A stretch of DNA of 64,000 bases from Aequorivita soesokkakensis. GTDB taxonomy: Bacteria; Bacteroidota; Bacteroidia; Flavobacteriales; Flavobacteriaceae. Below, in pieces: positions 51,957 through 62,072 of this stretch. Location of the stretch: contig NZ_LXIE01000049.1 of the NCBI RefSeq assembly GCF_001641085.1, positions 62,001-126,000 on the forward strand, given 5' to 3'. Each line of letters starts with the position of its first letter. Positions within the stretch are counted from its first letter, which is position 1. The position numbers and the translations under genes were made by a program. Below the pieces are notes generated by a model, which saw only the letters and a list, made by a program, of their open reading frames with translations, had not been told where the DNA came from and did no database searches.

Positions 51957-52440
51957 TTTTTTCCAATTCAATTAGCAATTTTCCTTTATCGACTGTTTCG
52001 CCTTTTGCGATGTTTACCGATTTGATAACGCCGTCACGTGGAGCAGTCAAGGTATTTTCCATTTTCATCGCTTCCAAAACGCAAATGAAATCGCCTTTTT
52101 TTACTTCATCTCCTGCGGAAATGTTGACTTCCAAAATAACGCCCGGCATTGGGGCGTGGATTTCATCTTCAAAAGAATCATTTCCAAGCGAAAGCCCCAT
52201 CTTGGTAATAAGGGCATCCAATTCGTTTTCTATCTTGACTTGATAGCGATTGCCATTTATTGATACCGTGTAAATTCTGTTTCTAAAATCTGCCCCGAGG
52301 GTTTCAACCTCAACCGATTTATTATTATAAATAACATTGGATTTTTTGTTATCGGATATAACATCAAGTGTTTCCAAATCTTTCGGATTTAATGAAAACT
52401 CAAAATTATCATTGACAATCGTTTTAAATTTTTCTTCCAT
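51949..52440 (-). CDS. Biotin carboxyl carrier protein of acyl-CoA carboxylase
   Basis: 163 residues. A C-terminal biotinyl domain (about 92-163) contains EAMKMEN with Lys126 as the biotin site, preceded by HAPMPGVILEVNISAGDEVK. The N-terminal 90 residues form the extra domain seen in propionyl-/methylcrotonyl-type carriers. First gene of the three-subunit carboxylase operon, overlapping AccC by 8 nt. Confidence 0.92.
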   Translation of the reverse strand: MEEKFKTIVNDNFEFSLNPKDLETLDVISDNKKSNVIYNNKSVEVETLGADFRNRIYTVSINGNRYQVKIENELDALITKMGLSLGNDSFEDEIHAPMPGVILEVNISAGDEVKKGDFICVLEAMKMENTLTAPRDGVIKSVNIAKGETVDKGKLLIELEKND

Positions 52441-52501
52441 AAACTGAAATTTTGATAAAGATAATATTTGTGGAAAGATTATGCCAATGCTTATTCTTTC
52501 T

Positions 52502-52541
52502 AAAATAAAAAACCTTGCCGATAATTAAATCAACAAGGTTT
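52502..52541 (-). terminator. Terminator of the CHAT/lipase gene
   Basis: On the minus strand AAACCTTG pairs with CAAGGTTT around a 16-nt loop and is followed by T-rich sequence, 27 bp after the stop. Confidence 0.7.
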
Positions 52542-52567
52542 ATAATTTAAAACATTTGATGTTTAAA

Positions 52568-55500
52568 CTATTTTTTAGGTTTTGATTTTGGTTTTGGTTT
52601 CGGACTTTGCTTTGCTGCTTTTGGTTTCGCTTTTACAGTGCTTTCCGACTTCATTTTTTTTCTAACACCACTCAAGGCAGTCCTCAATTCACTTATCCGC
52701 GTTTCCAAATCTTTTTTCGGTTTATAAACGGTGCTATTTAAACCGACAACTTCATTGAGAGATTGGGTTAAAAATTCAAGGTGTTCCAGCTCTGCAGCTT
52801 TCTTTGCTTCGGAACCTGCTTTTTGCCATATCTTTTCAAAACCTTTAATTACCTCGTTCCATTTTGATTCAATTTTATCATCTTCAATAATCAAGACGAG
52901 GCATAAATCAATATTCAAAGAGGCAATCAAATCCCAATAGTCAAGGTCTTCAACTTCAGCCTTTTCTTCTATTTTCCTTTCTAGCTCATTAAGTATTTGT
53001 CGTGCTTCGGAAGTAAATCTCAATTTATATTTTTTCTTATCTACCGTAAATTCACTTCCCGGGCTCAATGCGCCACTAAATACTAATATACAGGCGAGTT
53101 CGATGGCATTTGCGAGGGAATAGGTTTTATTTGAATTTAAATCATTTTTAAAAGCCCTTTCGTAATGGGAGATTGCAGTTTTATAGGCATTGGTTCGTTT
53201 TTTTGCATCTGGAGCCAACATTGCCAAACGTTTGTAAGCACTTCCCAAAAGATTGTGGCGTTCGGCCGTTTCGCCTGCAAAAAGCAATACCGTAAGATCA
53301 GTAATTACACGTTCCGTTTTTTTATACGCTTCTTTTTTGGAAGCTGCGGTAGGGTTTTCATTTTCAAAAATTTCCCTGATATACTGTTTCGCTCGTGTAT
53401 TGCAATATTTTTCCATACAGGAAAAGGAGAATTCCGCATTCTCCATTTTTAGGAGCTCTTCATAATTATCAGAAGCTTCAATGTACATTGCCAATTCCTG
53501 ATATATTTTGGCTACCCTTTCTATAATTTGTGGCGTTCTAAAAACATCTCGATCCACCGCCTTCATAATGGTATTCAATTCCGCCAGATTATCTTTGTCT
53601 GCACCTGTAGCCATCTGCAATTGGTTGAGAAGGTTATCCAGATGAATCTCAGCTTCCTGCGGAACTATATAACTTGGCGACCAAGAACCTTTTCCAGCAG
53701 AGATACCTTTCAGTTTAAAGAAAGGGTCCCCATAACATTGATAGGCACCCCAAGTATTATTACCTGGATGCTTTTCATAAATATAATTTCGGGCATTTTT
53801 AACGGCATCCCCAAAATTATCCCCAGAGAACATACTGCTGTAAAACACCTGTGAAAAATCCAATGCCGCCGCATCATTAACGGCCCAACCAGCCGCAATT
53901 ACGGCTTTCACGCCTATGCTTATCAATTCAGTACCAATATTTGCAGCCAGTTTATAGCGATCTTGATAAAACCTTTCATCTTCCGCATTGCTATAACCGA
54001 GGTGACAGCAGTTTACGAAAACGAGTTCTGGTACCACGGGCATTTGTTGTATTTCGAAAACTGTAAGGAATATATCCTTCCCGATAACCATTCCAGATTT
54101 TTTTGGGGATTTTGGATTGAAAACCCCGTGGCCTGCCAAATGTATTATTGTATAATCGTTACAGAAAAAATTCTTGACTATGCTTTCGGCATCTGTGCCT
54201 ATAAGGCTTGTGGTGGGGTAACCCACATTTTCCAAGGTATCCTTAACCATCATTCCTTCTTCTTTTGCACCGGGCAATTGGGAAATAAAACCATTCAGAA
54301 TAGGATCGGCAATAATTAAGGCGCCTTTTTCGGCAACACGTTTTATGTTAATTCGATAATCCTTTGTGGATAACTGCCGAATCATTCCGGCGTTTATACA
54401 CAGAGGTTTGGCATTGGTTGTATTGTCCTGTAGCAATTCCCAAGGATAGGAAGCCGTTTTGGTATCCAAGATCCAGGAAATATTTCCTTTACGTTTAAGC
54501 TTTTCCTTTAAATTATTTGGAATCAATAATTCGAAAAGGGTTTTTGCGGTACAGGCTGACCATTGGTTGCTACTCGAAGCTTCTGAAATAAAGAGGTCTA
54601 TCAACGGAGTGCTGCTGTATAGTTCATTTTCTTCTTCACGGGAATCGCCTGTTGAAGAACCAAAAACCATACTGGATGGCTCTCCGGTTTGTTCGTTGGC
54701 TTCTTTGTATTTGATTGTAATTCTGTTCCACCAATCCTCTGCAGTGTCCAATGGCGTTCTTTTTTGAATACCCAATAAGTTTTTGATTCGTTTATTACCA
54801 ATAATAATATTGTAGGTTGAATTTTCCTTATTGGCTATTTTATTGAGCACGTACATACAATTTAACGCACGATCTGCATAAAGCTCGATAATTTCAATAT
54901 TTTGAACTGTTCTGTAACCATCATCTCCCAAAGTTTTCACTTTTTCATTGGCGCGGTTTACCCCATCAATAATTGCTTTCAGAGAACCTTCAACCGAAAG
55001 TCCGCCATAGCCTGTTGCAACTATTAAAGAAGAAACCCCTATTCCTCTTTTGGGAATGTTTTTACCTCGAATGCTCAATAAATAATTCAAAACCCCTTGT
55101 TCCACAGATTTTGAAAGCTGAAAAGAAGTAAGTTGGTCCGGTTCTCCAAGTCCCACGATAATTGCACCTTCAAAGTCGCTGTTTTTTGTTTTACCGAATA
55201 AAGCATTGGTGCCAATTTCACCCGGATAAAGCCCCAATCGATGTTTTGAGGTGAGGCTTCCGTTTAGGTAATTATCAATGGCTCTTTCTGCATAGAGCAC
55301 CCCGTCATTCAAGAAATGCCCGGCAATGATTGGATAGGAAGCATAGCGAAGATCGCCATTGCTAACGCTGATGGTAACCGGTATTTGGCTACCAACAGGT
55401 TCCATTTCATCCGCAAGTCCCAAGATGGTTTTTTCCAAACCATTTTCGGACAGATCAAAATCTATATCCGGTTCAGCCCTAAAGATTGTTTCCTCCCCGC

Positions 55501-58051
55501 GCAACAAAGGTTTGGTGTTGAGGAGCAATTTGGTTTGCCCGGTGGAAAGGATTTCTTCTATCGCATTAAAAAGATCGGGCTCATTGGCCAGGGCACCGTG
55601 GGTAACCCGTGAATAATAAACCGCATTGGTCTCAATAAGTTGTTTCGGAATACCGGATGCCCAAGTTACACTTTGGTCGCCTTCGCTGGTGTAGAGGAAA
55701 TACAGTTGTTTTTTCGGCGGAATTTCGTCGAGATAATAACCACAGGGAGTCATTTTATCCTTTCCGGCAATATACACCATACTCGAATAATCTATATCAT
55801 CCCTTTTCTTCAAGATATTATCGCGGTAATTTTTGAAGTAATCCAGATCAGATTGTAACGGCAATGGCCAATCCAATTTACCAAAATACTTCCGCATATT
55901 TTCCCAAGTTTCCATTTTAGCGAAATCGTTTTTGGGATCGGTTGTTAAAGGAAGTAAAGCCAAAATCCCAGGGAATTTGGAGAACATTTTAAGCAATCCT
56001 TCTTTGGTATGGAAAAGATCCAATTTGCTCAACTTTTGGATTATGGCATCCTCTCCAAACAGAACTGAAGGAATCCGGAATGAACCACCAAGCGGCGATC
56101 CAAGAAATAACATTCTAAAACCTTTTGAAGCTTTCAAATCTTGCCAAGTATCGTCGTGATTAAGGATAAAATCGCGTGCCAAAAGCCCGCCCATGGAATG
56201 CCCGATAATTTTTATTGGTTGCCCAACTTTAAGCAAACTTTTAATTTTTATATTGAATTCACTTGCACATTCAGGCAATGGTTTTCGCCAATCGAAAGGA
56301 TATACCACCACATCATATTTTGCGGATAACCATTTGTAAAGTTTGTAATATGAAGTTTTTACCACGGAATCCGCAACAATTTTATTTACATTGGAATACC
56401 CAAGATTGACTAATCCTCCAGTAAGAATACGACCATAATGAAGCCAAATTTCCTTGTCTTTCTGTGAAAGATTGGAGCCCATTATTCCAGGAAGCATAAC
56501 TACTATCGGTTTTGTTCCCGAAGGTGGCGATGTTGAAGGATACAGTTCGCCAGATTCCACAAGTGCTCTGTCACTTCCGGGAATTTCATCCTGTGCAATA
56601 CATTTAAATCCAGGGATAAGTTCCCCTTCAGCGGTTTTAAGAACCAAGTCTATCGCTTCGCGGGTTTTATCATTTTCAAAGTACTTGACGTGGTTAACGT
56701 CGGCGCCTTGATCAAAGAAATATTGAATGTTGTCTTTACGTTTTGCACCCAAATACATGGAATCTGTATTTACAACCAAATCATTACGTTGCCAGTAGAA
56801 CAATTTCCCGAGGATTACAAAAAGCCCTTGCCCCGAAAAACTTACTCTTCCATTTCCCGAAATAATAGCCAAGGGCTTTCCATTAATAGCGGTTTCAAGG
56901 GATGGATCATTTAATATTTTTATAAATGGCGATTCTGGTCTTTGTGCCTCCAAGCCAGGAAGTACATTAACATCATCCTTGCTTTCAACGGCTGCGGAAA
57001 GCAGTTCTTTTAAAACATCCCCAAACGGACCGCCAACCAAGGTTATCAAATTAAAAAATACATTCAGGATATGGTCCAATCTTTTTGAAGCCAGCTTGGT
57101 TCCCGCAGCGGGACAACCTACCCTAATAAATTTTGCAACTGTTATCTTTTTATCCTTAAAAATTTTATTGAGCGCCTCTATATTTTCAATATCCTCTTCC
57201 CTATCTCCTTCTTTTTCGAGTAATGCAATGTGCTGGTTGTTAAAACCTATGGAAGCTTCATCATTGTTATTGCTGTATTTATTCAAAATGTCGCCTACAA
57301 TTCCACCTCTGGAATGCGTAAGCATGTGCACCACGGAATTATCGGGAAGCATTTGTGCCAATTTTACAACATTTAGCAACGGGCTTTCCGAAAGGGTTCT
57401 GTGTTGAAAAGCGAGCACATTTTTACCGTAAATCTGGTGCAGAGTATTCCAAACCGGAGTAGCCTTTAAATCCTGAAATGCACCAAATGTATCTGAGTTT
57501 GTTCCGTGGATAAAAAGAAAAAACGGACTGTTGGAAGCTTTTCCATCAAAAACCCCAAATTTAAAATCCCTATCAACCGTAAACAGCGCTGCGCCTGCAA
57601 CCAAAAAGTTTTTGGGCAAAACGGCAGGGTCAATTTCGTTTTGCAGATGTTTGTCCTCCAGTTTTTTTGAAAGAGCCGCAACCCCACTCCCAACGGCCTT
57701 TTTCGCGAATACTTTTAAAAGTTTCAACGCAATTTTGCCAACAATTCCTCTTTCTGTTGAAGGAGCGTCCACCGAATCGGGAATTACAAAAACATCGGGA
57801 TGCATATCACGGCTGCCGGGAGGTTTTAGGGCCGGATCCAGTTCCGGAAAAACCTCGTGCATGGTTGAGGCATCACACATCCACGACGTGCCATCATCAA
57901 GAACCAATTCCAACAGCTTATCATTTGCCTCGAGTTGTATTTCGTGTTGATTGGAAACGTCTCTATTGCTGGCCTGCAAATTATAAACAACTGCTCCCTC
58001 CTCATTGGTTTCCTTTTTGCCATAAACCACTAGTTTTTTAATCGGTTCCAT
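52568..58051 (-). CDS. 1827-residue double alpha/beta-hydrolase plus CHAT protease protein
   Basis: A single uninterrupted gene. In order: a short N-terminal domain (1-150); an alpha/beta-hydrolase-like module (about 175-420) with FIHGT at 180 and nucleophile elbow THSRGG (Ser247); a second hydrolase of the LCAT/PGAP1 type (about 515-830) with LPGIMGSN (520), GHSMGG (Ser619) and His818; a region resembling the M17 aminopeptidase N-domain (about 890-1045); a CHAT caspase-like domain (about 1190-1450) with HLAGHG (His1308) and FVNCCHLG (Cys1349); a TPR-like helical region (about 1500-1780); and a Lys/Pro tail (KPKPKSKPKK). No signal peptide. The combination of lipase and caspase-like protease points to a cell-death or defence effector; function is unproven. 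Confidence 0.88.
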   Translation of the reverse strand: MEPIKKLVVYGKKETNEEGAVVYNLQASNRDVSNQHEIQLEANDKLLELVLDDGTSWMCDASTMHEVFPELDPALKPPGSRDMHPDVFVIPDSVDAPSTERGIVGKIALKLLKVFAKKAVGSGVAALSKKLEDKHLQNEIDPAVLPKNFLVAGAALFTVDRDFKFGVFDGKASNSPFFLFIHGTNSDTFGAFQDLKATPVWNTLHQIYGKNVLAFQHRTLSESPLLNVVKLAQMLPDNSVVHMLTHSRGGIVGDILNKYSNNNDEASIGFNNQHIALLEKEGDREEDIENIEALNKIFKDKKITVAKFIRVGCPAAGTKLASKRLDHILNVFFNLITLVGGPFGDVLKELLSAAVESKDDVNVLPGLEAQRPESPFIKILNDPSLETAINGKPLAIISGNGRVSFSGQGLFVILGKLFYWQRNDLVVNTDSMYLGAKRKDNIQYFFDQGADVNHVKYFENDKTREAIDLVLKTAEGELIPGFKCIAQDEIPGSDRALVESGELYPSTSPPSGTKPIVVMLPGIMGSNLSQKDKEIWLHYGRILTGGLVNLGYSNVNKIVADSVVKTSYYKLYKWLSAKYDVVVYPFDWRKPLPECASEFNIKIKSLLKVGQPIKIIGHSMGGLLARDFILNHDDTWQDLKASKGFRMLFLGSPLGGSFRIPSVLFGEDAIIQKLSKLDLFHTKEGLLKMFSKFPGILALLPLTTDPKNDFAKMETWENMRKYFGKLDWPLPLQSDLDYFKNYRDNILKKRDDIDYSSMVYIAGKDKMTPCGYYLDEIPPKKQLYFLYTSEGDQSVTWASGIPKQLIETNAVYYSRVTHGALANEPDLFNAIEEILSTGQTKLLLNTKPLLRGEETIFRAEPDIDFDLSENGLEKTILGLADEMEPVGSQIPVTISVSNGDLRYASYPIIAGHFLNDGVLYAERAIDNYLNGSLTSKHRLGLYPGEIGTNALFGKTKNSDFEGAIIVGLGEPDQLTSFQLSKSVEQGVLNYLLSIRGKNIPKRGIGVSSLIVATGYGGLSVEGSLKAIIDGVNRANEKVKTLGDDGYRTVQNIEIIELYADRALNCMYVLNKIANKENSTYNIIIGNKRIKNLLGIQKRTPLDTAEDWWNRITIKYKEANEQTGEPSSMVFGSSTGDSREEENELYSSTPLIDLFISEASSSNQWSACTAKTLFELLIPNNLKEKLKRKGNISWILDTKTASYPWELLQDNTTNAKPLCINAGMIRQLSTKDYRINIKRVAEKGALIIADPILNGFISQLPGAKEEGMMVKDTLENVGYPTTSLIGTDAESIVKNFFCNDYTIIHLAGHGVFNPKSPKKSGMVIGKDIFLTVFEIQQMPVVPELVFVNCCHLGYSNAEDERFYQDRYKLAANIGTELISIGVKAVIAAGWAVNDAAALDFSQVFYSSMFSGDNFGDAVKNARNYIYEKHPGNNTWGAYQCYGDPFFKLKGISAGKGSWSPSYIVPQEAEIHLDNLLNQLQMATGADKDNLAELNTIMKAVDRDVFRTPQIIERVAKIYQELAMYIEASDNYEELLKMENAEFSFSCMEKYCNTRAKQYIREIFENENPTAASKKEAYKKTERVITDLTVLLFAGETAERHNLLGSAYKRLAMLAPDAKKRTNAYKTAISHYERAFKNDLNSNKTYSLANAIELACILVFSGALSPGSEFTVDKKKYKLRFTSEARQILNELERKIEEKAEVEDLDYWDLIASLNIDLCLVLIIEDDKIESKWNEVIKGFEKIWQKAGSEAKKAAELEHLEFLTQSLNEVVGLNSTVYKPKKDLETRISELRTALSGVRKKMKSESTVKAKPKAAKQSPKPKPKSKPKK

Positions 58052-58469
58052 AATGTTGATTATTAGTTTATTATTAAAAAATGAATGTCACTTCTATTTA
58101 TAAAAAAGCGGATATTGGCGTATAATACTCAAATCCAGTAATTTAAATCAACATTAAAAGTAAGGTTAAATTATCAAACTTAACTTTAAATTATTGACTA
58201 TTAGTTAATTAAATAAAAAAGGGAGTTGTTTTGAGGAGTTTAAAAAGTTACGATATTTTTTCAAATCTGAAAAAAGTTTTATTTATCGAATCTTTATTCA
58301 ATATTTTAAGTATCTTTTTGAAAAATAAACGATTTTGAAATGCCAATTAACAAATTGCAAACCAAAAGAAGATGAACAATCTGGGCATTACTCACAATAA
58401 GAAAATTAAAACTTAGGAATTCGTGAACCTTCGGTTTCCATATTCCGTTTTATCAAATATTTTATACAG
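58052..58469. other. AT-rich divergent promoter region
   Basis: 418 bp between the CHAT gene and the sugar dehydrogenase gene. A TAAGTTTG box on the minus strand (58182-58175) could drive the CHAT gene with a leader of about 120 nt. No dyad lies at the 33-bp position. No gene or repeat was recognised. Confidence 0.45.
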
Positions 58470-59585
58470 ATGAAATTAAAATTTTCACTTCTTATTTTCT
58501 TGATGCTTTTCGTTTTCTGTGGTCAGAAAAACGAGAAAGACGTTGCTTTGCAAACCGAAACTCCATCATATAAAATTGAAAAAGTAGTCCAAAACCTCTC
58601 CAATCCTTGGGGAATGGCGTGGCTGCCCGATGGCAGTATGTTGATTACTGAAAAGGATGGGCGATTAATTCATTTCAAAAACGGTGAAAAGACCGAAATA
58701 GCAAACGTGCCGAAAGTTTACAATAGCGGACAGGGTGGTTTGCTGGATATTGAATTGCATCCAAACTATAAAGAAAATGGATGGATTTATATGACTTATG
58801 CTTCCGAAGAAGGTTCTGGGAATGGTGGGCACACTGCTTTGATGCGTTGCAAACTGGAAGGCAATTCGCTTACAAATATTGAAACCCTTTACAAGGCAGC
58901 GCCCAACACTACGGCCGGACAACATTTCGGGTCGCGGATTGAGTTTGATAATGATGGTTTTGTGTATTTCTCCATTGGCGAACGTGGCGAGCGCGATGTA
59001 AATCCGCAGGATATAACTCGTGATGGCGGAAAAATATACAGATTGAATGATGACGGAAGCATCCCCACGGACAATCCTTTTTACAATGAACCCAACACCA
59101 AAAAAGCGATTTACACCTACGGAAACCGCAATCCACAGGGAATGGCAAAGCATCCCGAAACCGGAAAAATCTGGATGCACGAGCACGGCCCAAAAGGTGG
59201 CGATGAAATAAATATTGTAAAAAAAGGTGCAAATTACGGCTGGTCCGCTGTAACCTACGGCGTCAATTACAGTGGAACAAAAATTACCGATGAAACCTCA
59301 AAACCCGGAATTGAACCGCCCATTTATTATTGGGTTCCCTCAATCGCTCCCTGCGGGATGGCTTTTGTTACGGGCGAGAAATATCCACAGTGGAAAGGGA
59401 AACTTTTGGTAGGCTCTTTAAAATTTGCCTATGTAGAATTGCTTACATTGGATGGTGAAAAAGTAATAAATCGTGAAAAAATAGCACAGGATATCGGGCG
59501 GGTTCGAAACGTGAAAATGGGCCCGGACGGATTGATTTATATTGCCGTTGAGGGACAGGGAATTTTTAGATTGCTTCCTGAATAG
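58470..59585 (+). CDS. PQQ-dependent sugar dehydrogenase-like lipoprotein
   Basis: 371 residues with lipobox VFC (Cys17). A six-bladed propeller of the soluble glucose/sorbosone dehydrogenase family: NPWGMAWLPDGSMLITEKDG, GQGGLLDIELHP, GQHFGSRIEFDNDGFVYFSIG, YGNRNPQGMAKHPETGKIW and EHGPKGGDEINIVKKGANYGW are all diagnostic. It oxidises aldose sugars with PQQ and Ca2+ in the periplasm. I see no PQQ synthesis genes in the window. Single gene, convergent with lepB. Confidence 0.92.
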   Translation: MKLKFSLLIFLMLFVFCGQKNEKDVALQTETPSYKIEKVVQNLSNPWGMAWLPDGSMLITEKDGRLIHFKNGEKTEIANVPKVYNSGQGGLLDIELHPNYKENGWIYMTYASEEGSGNGGHTALMRCKLEGNSLTNIETLYKAAPNTTAGQHFGSRIEFDNDGFVYFSIGERGERDVNPQDITRDGGKIYRLNDDGSIPTDNPFYNEPNTKKAIYTYGNRNPQGMAKHPETGKIWMHEHGPKGGDEINIVKKGANYGWSAVTYGVNYSGTKITDETSKPGIEPPIYYWVPSIAPCGMAFVTGEKYPQWKGKLLVGSLKFAYVELLTLDGEKVINREKIAQDIGRVRNVKMGPDGLIYIAVEGQGIFRLLPE

Positions 59586-59588
59586 TTT

Positions 59589-59640
59589 TAGTCGCGAATT
59601 CACAAATATTTTTAAAGAATCATTCGTGAATTCGCGGCTA
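59589..59640. terminator. Bidirectional hairpin between convergent genes
   Basis: 15-nt arms TAGTCGCGAATTCAC and GTGAATTCGCGGCTA (one G-U mismatch) enclose 22 nt. It lies 4 bp after the sugar dehydrogenase stop and 9 bp before the lepB stop. There is no strong T run, so termination strength is uncertain. Confidence 0.6.
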
Positions 59641-59648
59641 ATTAAATT

Positions 59649-61283
59649 TTACTTTTTAGCGCCCTTTTTTCTTTTTCTCCAGAAATCAAAAGCAAACCAA
59701 CCGATTACTGCAATTACGAAATACATTAAATAAGAAATTGGTTTTCCGCTTCCGCCAACAGTTGTGAAGAGGCGCTCCCAGCGAATTTTGTTTGCAATGC
59801 CTTTAGCATTACTGTCCCAGCTCATCCAAATGAATACAGGTTTTCCAACTACGTGATTAAATGGAACAAACCCCCAGGTGCGCGCATCTTGCGAATTATC
59901 ACGGTTATCCCCCATCATCCAATAATAATCCATTTTGAAAGTATATTCTGTGATAGGCTGGCCGTTTAGCATAACCTGTGTACCAGATTGGGTAATTTTA
60001 TTTGTAATTCCAAGCTCACTTCCTTCGTAAACTTCAATAATCCGTTTGTACAGTGAAATGGTTTCAGGGGTTATTGCAACCTTTGCGCCAGCCTCTGGAA
60101 TATAAATCGGTCCAAAATTACTGTTGTTCCAATTTACAAGCCCATTGTTTGGAAACATAACCTTGTTGTTTTCTACAATTCGGTTATTTTCATCCAAGTA
60201 TCTTTGAATTTCCATCTCTCCTTTTGGAGAAATATCCCTTCGTATGGATTCAATATTAGGGTTGTTTTTCAATCTTGCGGCGGCCTCTTCAGTAACAGCG
60301 GCGATTTTAAATTCGCCAGTTTCTTGGTCATATTCTGAAGTGGCATCAGTTATACCATATTGTAAGTATAATTGCTCATCGCTAAGCCTCATATTTGGGT
60401 TTTTGTACTTTACCCAATACGAATGTTGAACTCTAGCTCGATCCGGCAAATCATTTTGCAAACCATCAATAAAAACATATCCATCACGAACTTCCAAGGA
60501 ATCTCCCGGTAAGCCAACACAACGTTTTACGTAATTGGATTCCTTATCAATTGGCTTTTGCAAACTACCGCGCATATGGCCGGGACGGATGTCAATTAAA
60601 GTATCTACAGGCCAGTTGAAAACAACAATGTCATTTCGTTTAATTTCCTGAAAACCGGGAAATCTAAAATATGGTATTTGTGGTTTTGAAAGGTATGATT
60701 TTGTTCCAACCACGGGAATGGTATCGTGAACCATCGGAAAAGCGATGGGCGTCATCGGTGTTCTTGCGCCGTAATGGAATTTACTTACAAAAAGAAAATC
60801 GCCCACCAAAAGTGTTTTTTCCAAAGAAGAACTCGGAATCGTAAATGGCTGCATAATATATGTATGCACTATAGTAGCTGCAACTACTGCGAAAAGAATG
60901 GAACTCACCCACTCGCCCGTTGAAGTTCGAGGTTTTAGGCTTCTGTCTTGTATATACGAAACTTTTTGGGTGTAGTTTATGTAATAAATATAAAGCCCCA
61001 AAGTCACGATTCCTAAAATGGTATCTGTTGTGGAGTTGCGACCAAAACTGCGCAAGGTTTCCACCCAAACAACTGGGAACATTATTAAATTCACAATTGG
61101 CACGAACAGCAAAATTGTCCACCACCATGGGCGGTTTATTATTTTCATCAAAACAACGGAATTATAAACCGGAACCGCTGCTTCCCATGCTTTTCTACCC
61201 GCTATTTGGTACAACTTCCAAGTTCCGGCAAAATGGATTACCTGAACCACTAAAAAAAATATAAACCAACCTGTCCAACTCAT
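59649..61283 (-). CDS. lepB: Signal peptidase I
   Basis: 544 residues, longer than the usual 250-320 because Bacteroidota LepB carries N-terminal membrane helices (about 3-105) and a long insertion. Catalytic parts are QPFTIPSSSLEKTLLVGD with Ser153 and YVKRCVGLPGDSLEVRDG with Lys253. GDNRDNSQDARTWGFVP is the family's C-terminal signature. It removes signal peptides from exported proteins at the inner membrane. Last gene of the parA-parB-DUF5683-dapB-lepB operon. A dispersed repeat and 8-bp repeats lie in its leader. Confidence 0.93.
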   Translation of the reverse strand: MSWTGWFIFFLVVQVIHFAGTWKLYQIAGRKAWEAAVPVYNSVVLMKIINRPWWWTILLFVPIVNLIMFPVVWVETLRSFGRNSTTDTILGIVTLGLYIYYINYTQKVSYIQDRSLKPRTSTGEWVSSILFAVVAATIVHTYIMQPFTIPSSSLEKTLLVGDFLFVSKFHYGARTPMTPIAFPMVHDTIPVVGTKSYLSKPQIPYFRFPGFQEIKRNDIVVFNWPVDTLIDIRPGHMRGSLQKPIDKESNYVKRCVGLPGDSLEVRDGYVFIDGLQNDLPDRARVQHSYWVKYKNPNMRLSDEQLYLQYGITDATSEYDQETGEFKIAAVTEEAAARLKNNPNIESIRRDISPKGEMEIQRYLDENNRIVENNKVMFPNNGLVNWNNSNFGPIYIPEAGAKVAITPETISLYKRIIEVYEGSELGITNKITQSGTQVMLNGQPITEYTFKMDYYWMMGDNRDNSQDARTWGFVPFNHVVGKPVFIWMSWDSNAKGIANKIRWERLFTTVGGSGKPISYLMYFVIAVIGWFAFDFWRKRKKGAKK

Positions 61284-61339
61284 AATTTGTGAATTTGTGA
61301 ATTTGTGAATTCGGCCCTTCGACTGCGCTCAGGGTGACA
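61284..61339. repeat. Repeats in the lepB leader
   Basis: Three TTTGTGAA octamers lie just before the lepB start. 61318-61339 is then identical to the reverse complement of 9612-9633 (TTCGACTGCGCTCAGGG and five more bases). They lie in the 77-bp gap between dapB and lepB. Confidence 0.75.
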
Positions 61340-61360
61340 TTCCTGTGAATTCGGGATTTG

Positions 61361-62065
61361 TTAATCTTCAATTCCCAAAACATCTTTCATTGTAAAAATA
61401 CCTTTTTTATCCTTTAAATATTCCGCTGCCAAAATGGCGCCCAAAGCAAAGCCTTCGCGACTGTGCGCTTCGTGTTTTAGGGAAATAGTATCTATTGAAG
61501 AGTCGAAAGAAACTATATGCGTCCCCTTTACATCTTCTTCTCTTTTTGCTGTGATATTCAAACTGTTTTCTTCGGAAGTGTTTAGTTTCCAATCCTTTTT
61601 ATCGCTGTGTTTCAAAATTCCTTCGGCAATGGTAATCGCTGTTCCGCTGGGTGCATCTTTCTTTTGAAGGTGATGGATTTCCTCTACCGAAACATTGTAA
61701 TCCTTCCACGGCGCCATCAACTTTGCGGCATATTCGTTTATGCTGAAAAAGAGGTTTACGCCAACACTGAAGTTGGACGCTGTAATAAAACTTCCGTTAC
61801 GTTTTTCACATAACTTTACCATTTCACCATATTTTTCCAACCAACCGGTAGTCCCGGAAACAACGGGAATTCCAGCATCCAATGCTTTTGAAATATTTGA
61901 AACGGCTGCTTCCGGCGAAGAAAATTCTATAGCAACCTCAGCGTCGTTAAAATTTCCTTCGGAAGATTCACTCGTACTTTTAAAAACAATAGCATGTCCT
62001 TTTTCCAAAGCCAATTTTTCAATTGTCTTGCCCATTTTTCCATATCCCAACAAAGCTATTTTCAT
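61361..62065 (-). CDS. dapB: 4-hydroxy-tetrahydrodipicolinate reductase
   Basis: 234 residues. The NAD(P)H-binding start is IALLGYGKMGKTIEKLAL, followed by VVSGTTGWLEK and catalytic EIHHLQKKDAPSGTAITIA with the KxxPSGTA motif. HEAHSREGFALGA ends the substrate domain. The enzyme makes tetrahydrodipicolinate for lysine and diaminopimelate. Length matches the compact Bacteroidota form. It starts 7 bp after DUF5683. Confidence 0.95.
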   Translation of the reverse strand: MKIALLGYGKMGKTIEKLALEKGHAIVFKSTSESSEGNFNDAEVAIEFSSPEAAVSNISKALDAGIPVVSGTTGWLEKYGEMVKLCEKRNGSFITASNFSVGVNLFFSINEYAAKLMAPWKDYNVSVEEIHHLQKKDAPSGTAITIAEGILKHSDKKDWKLNTSEENSLNITAKREEDVKGTHIVSFDSSIDTISLKHEAHSREGFALGAILAAEYLKDKKGIFTMKDVLGIED

Positions 62066-62072
62066 AGGAAAA

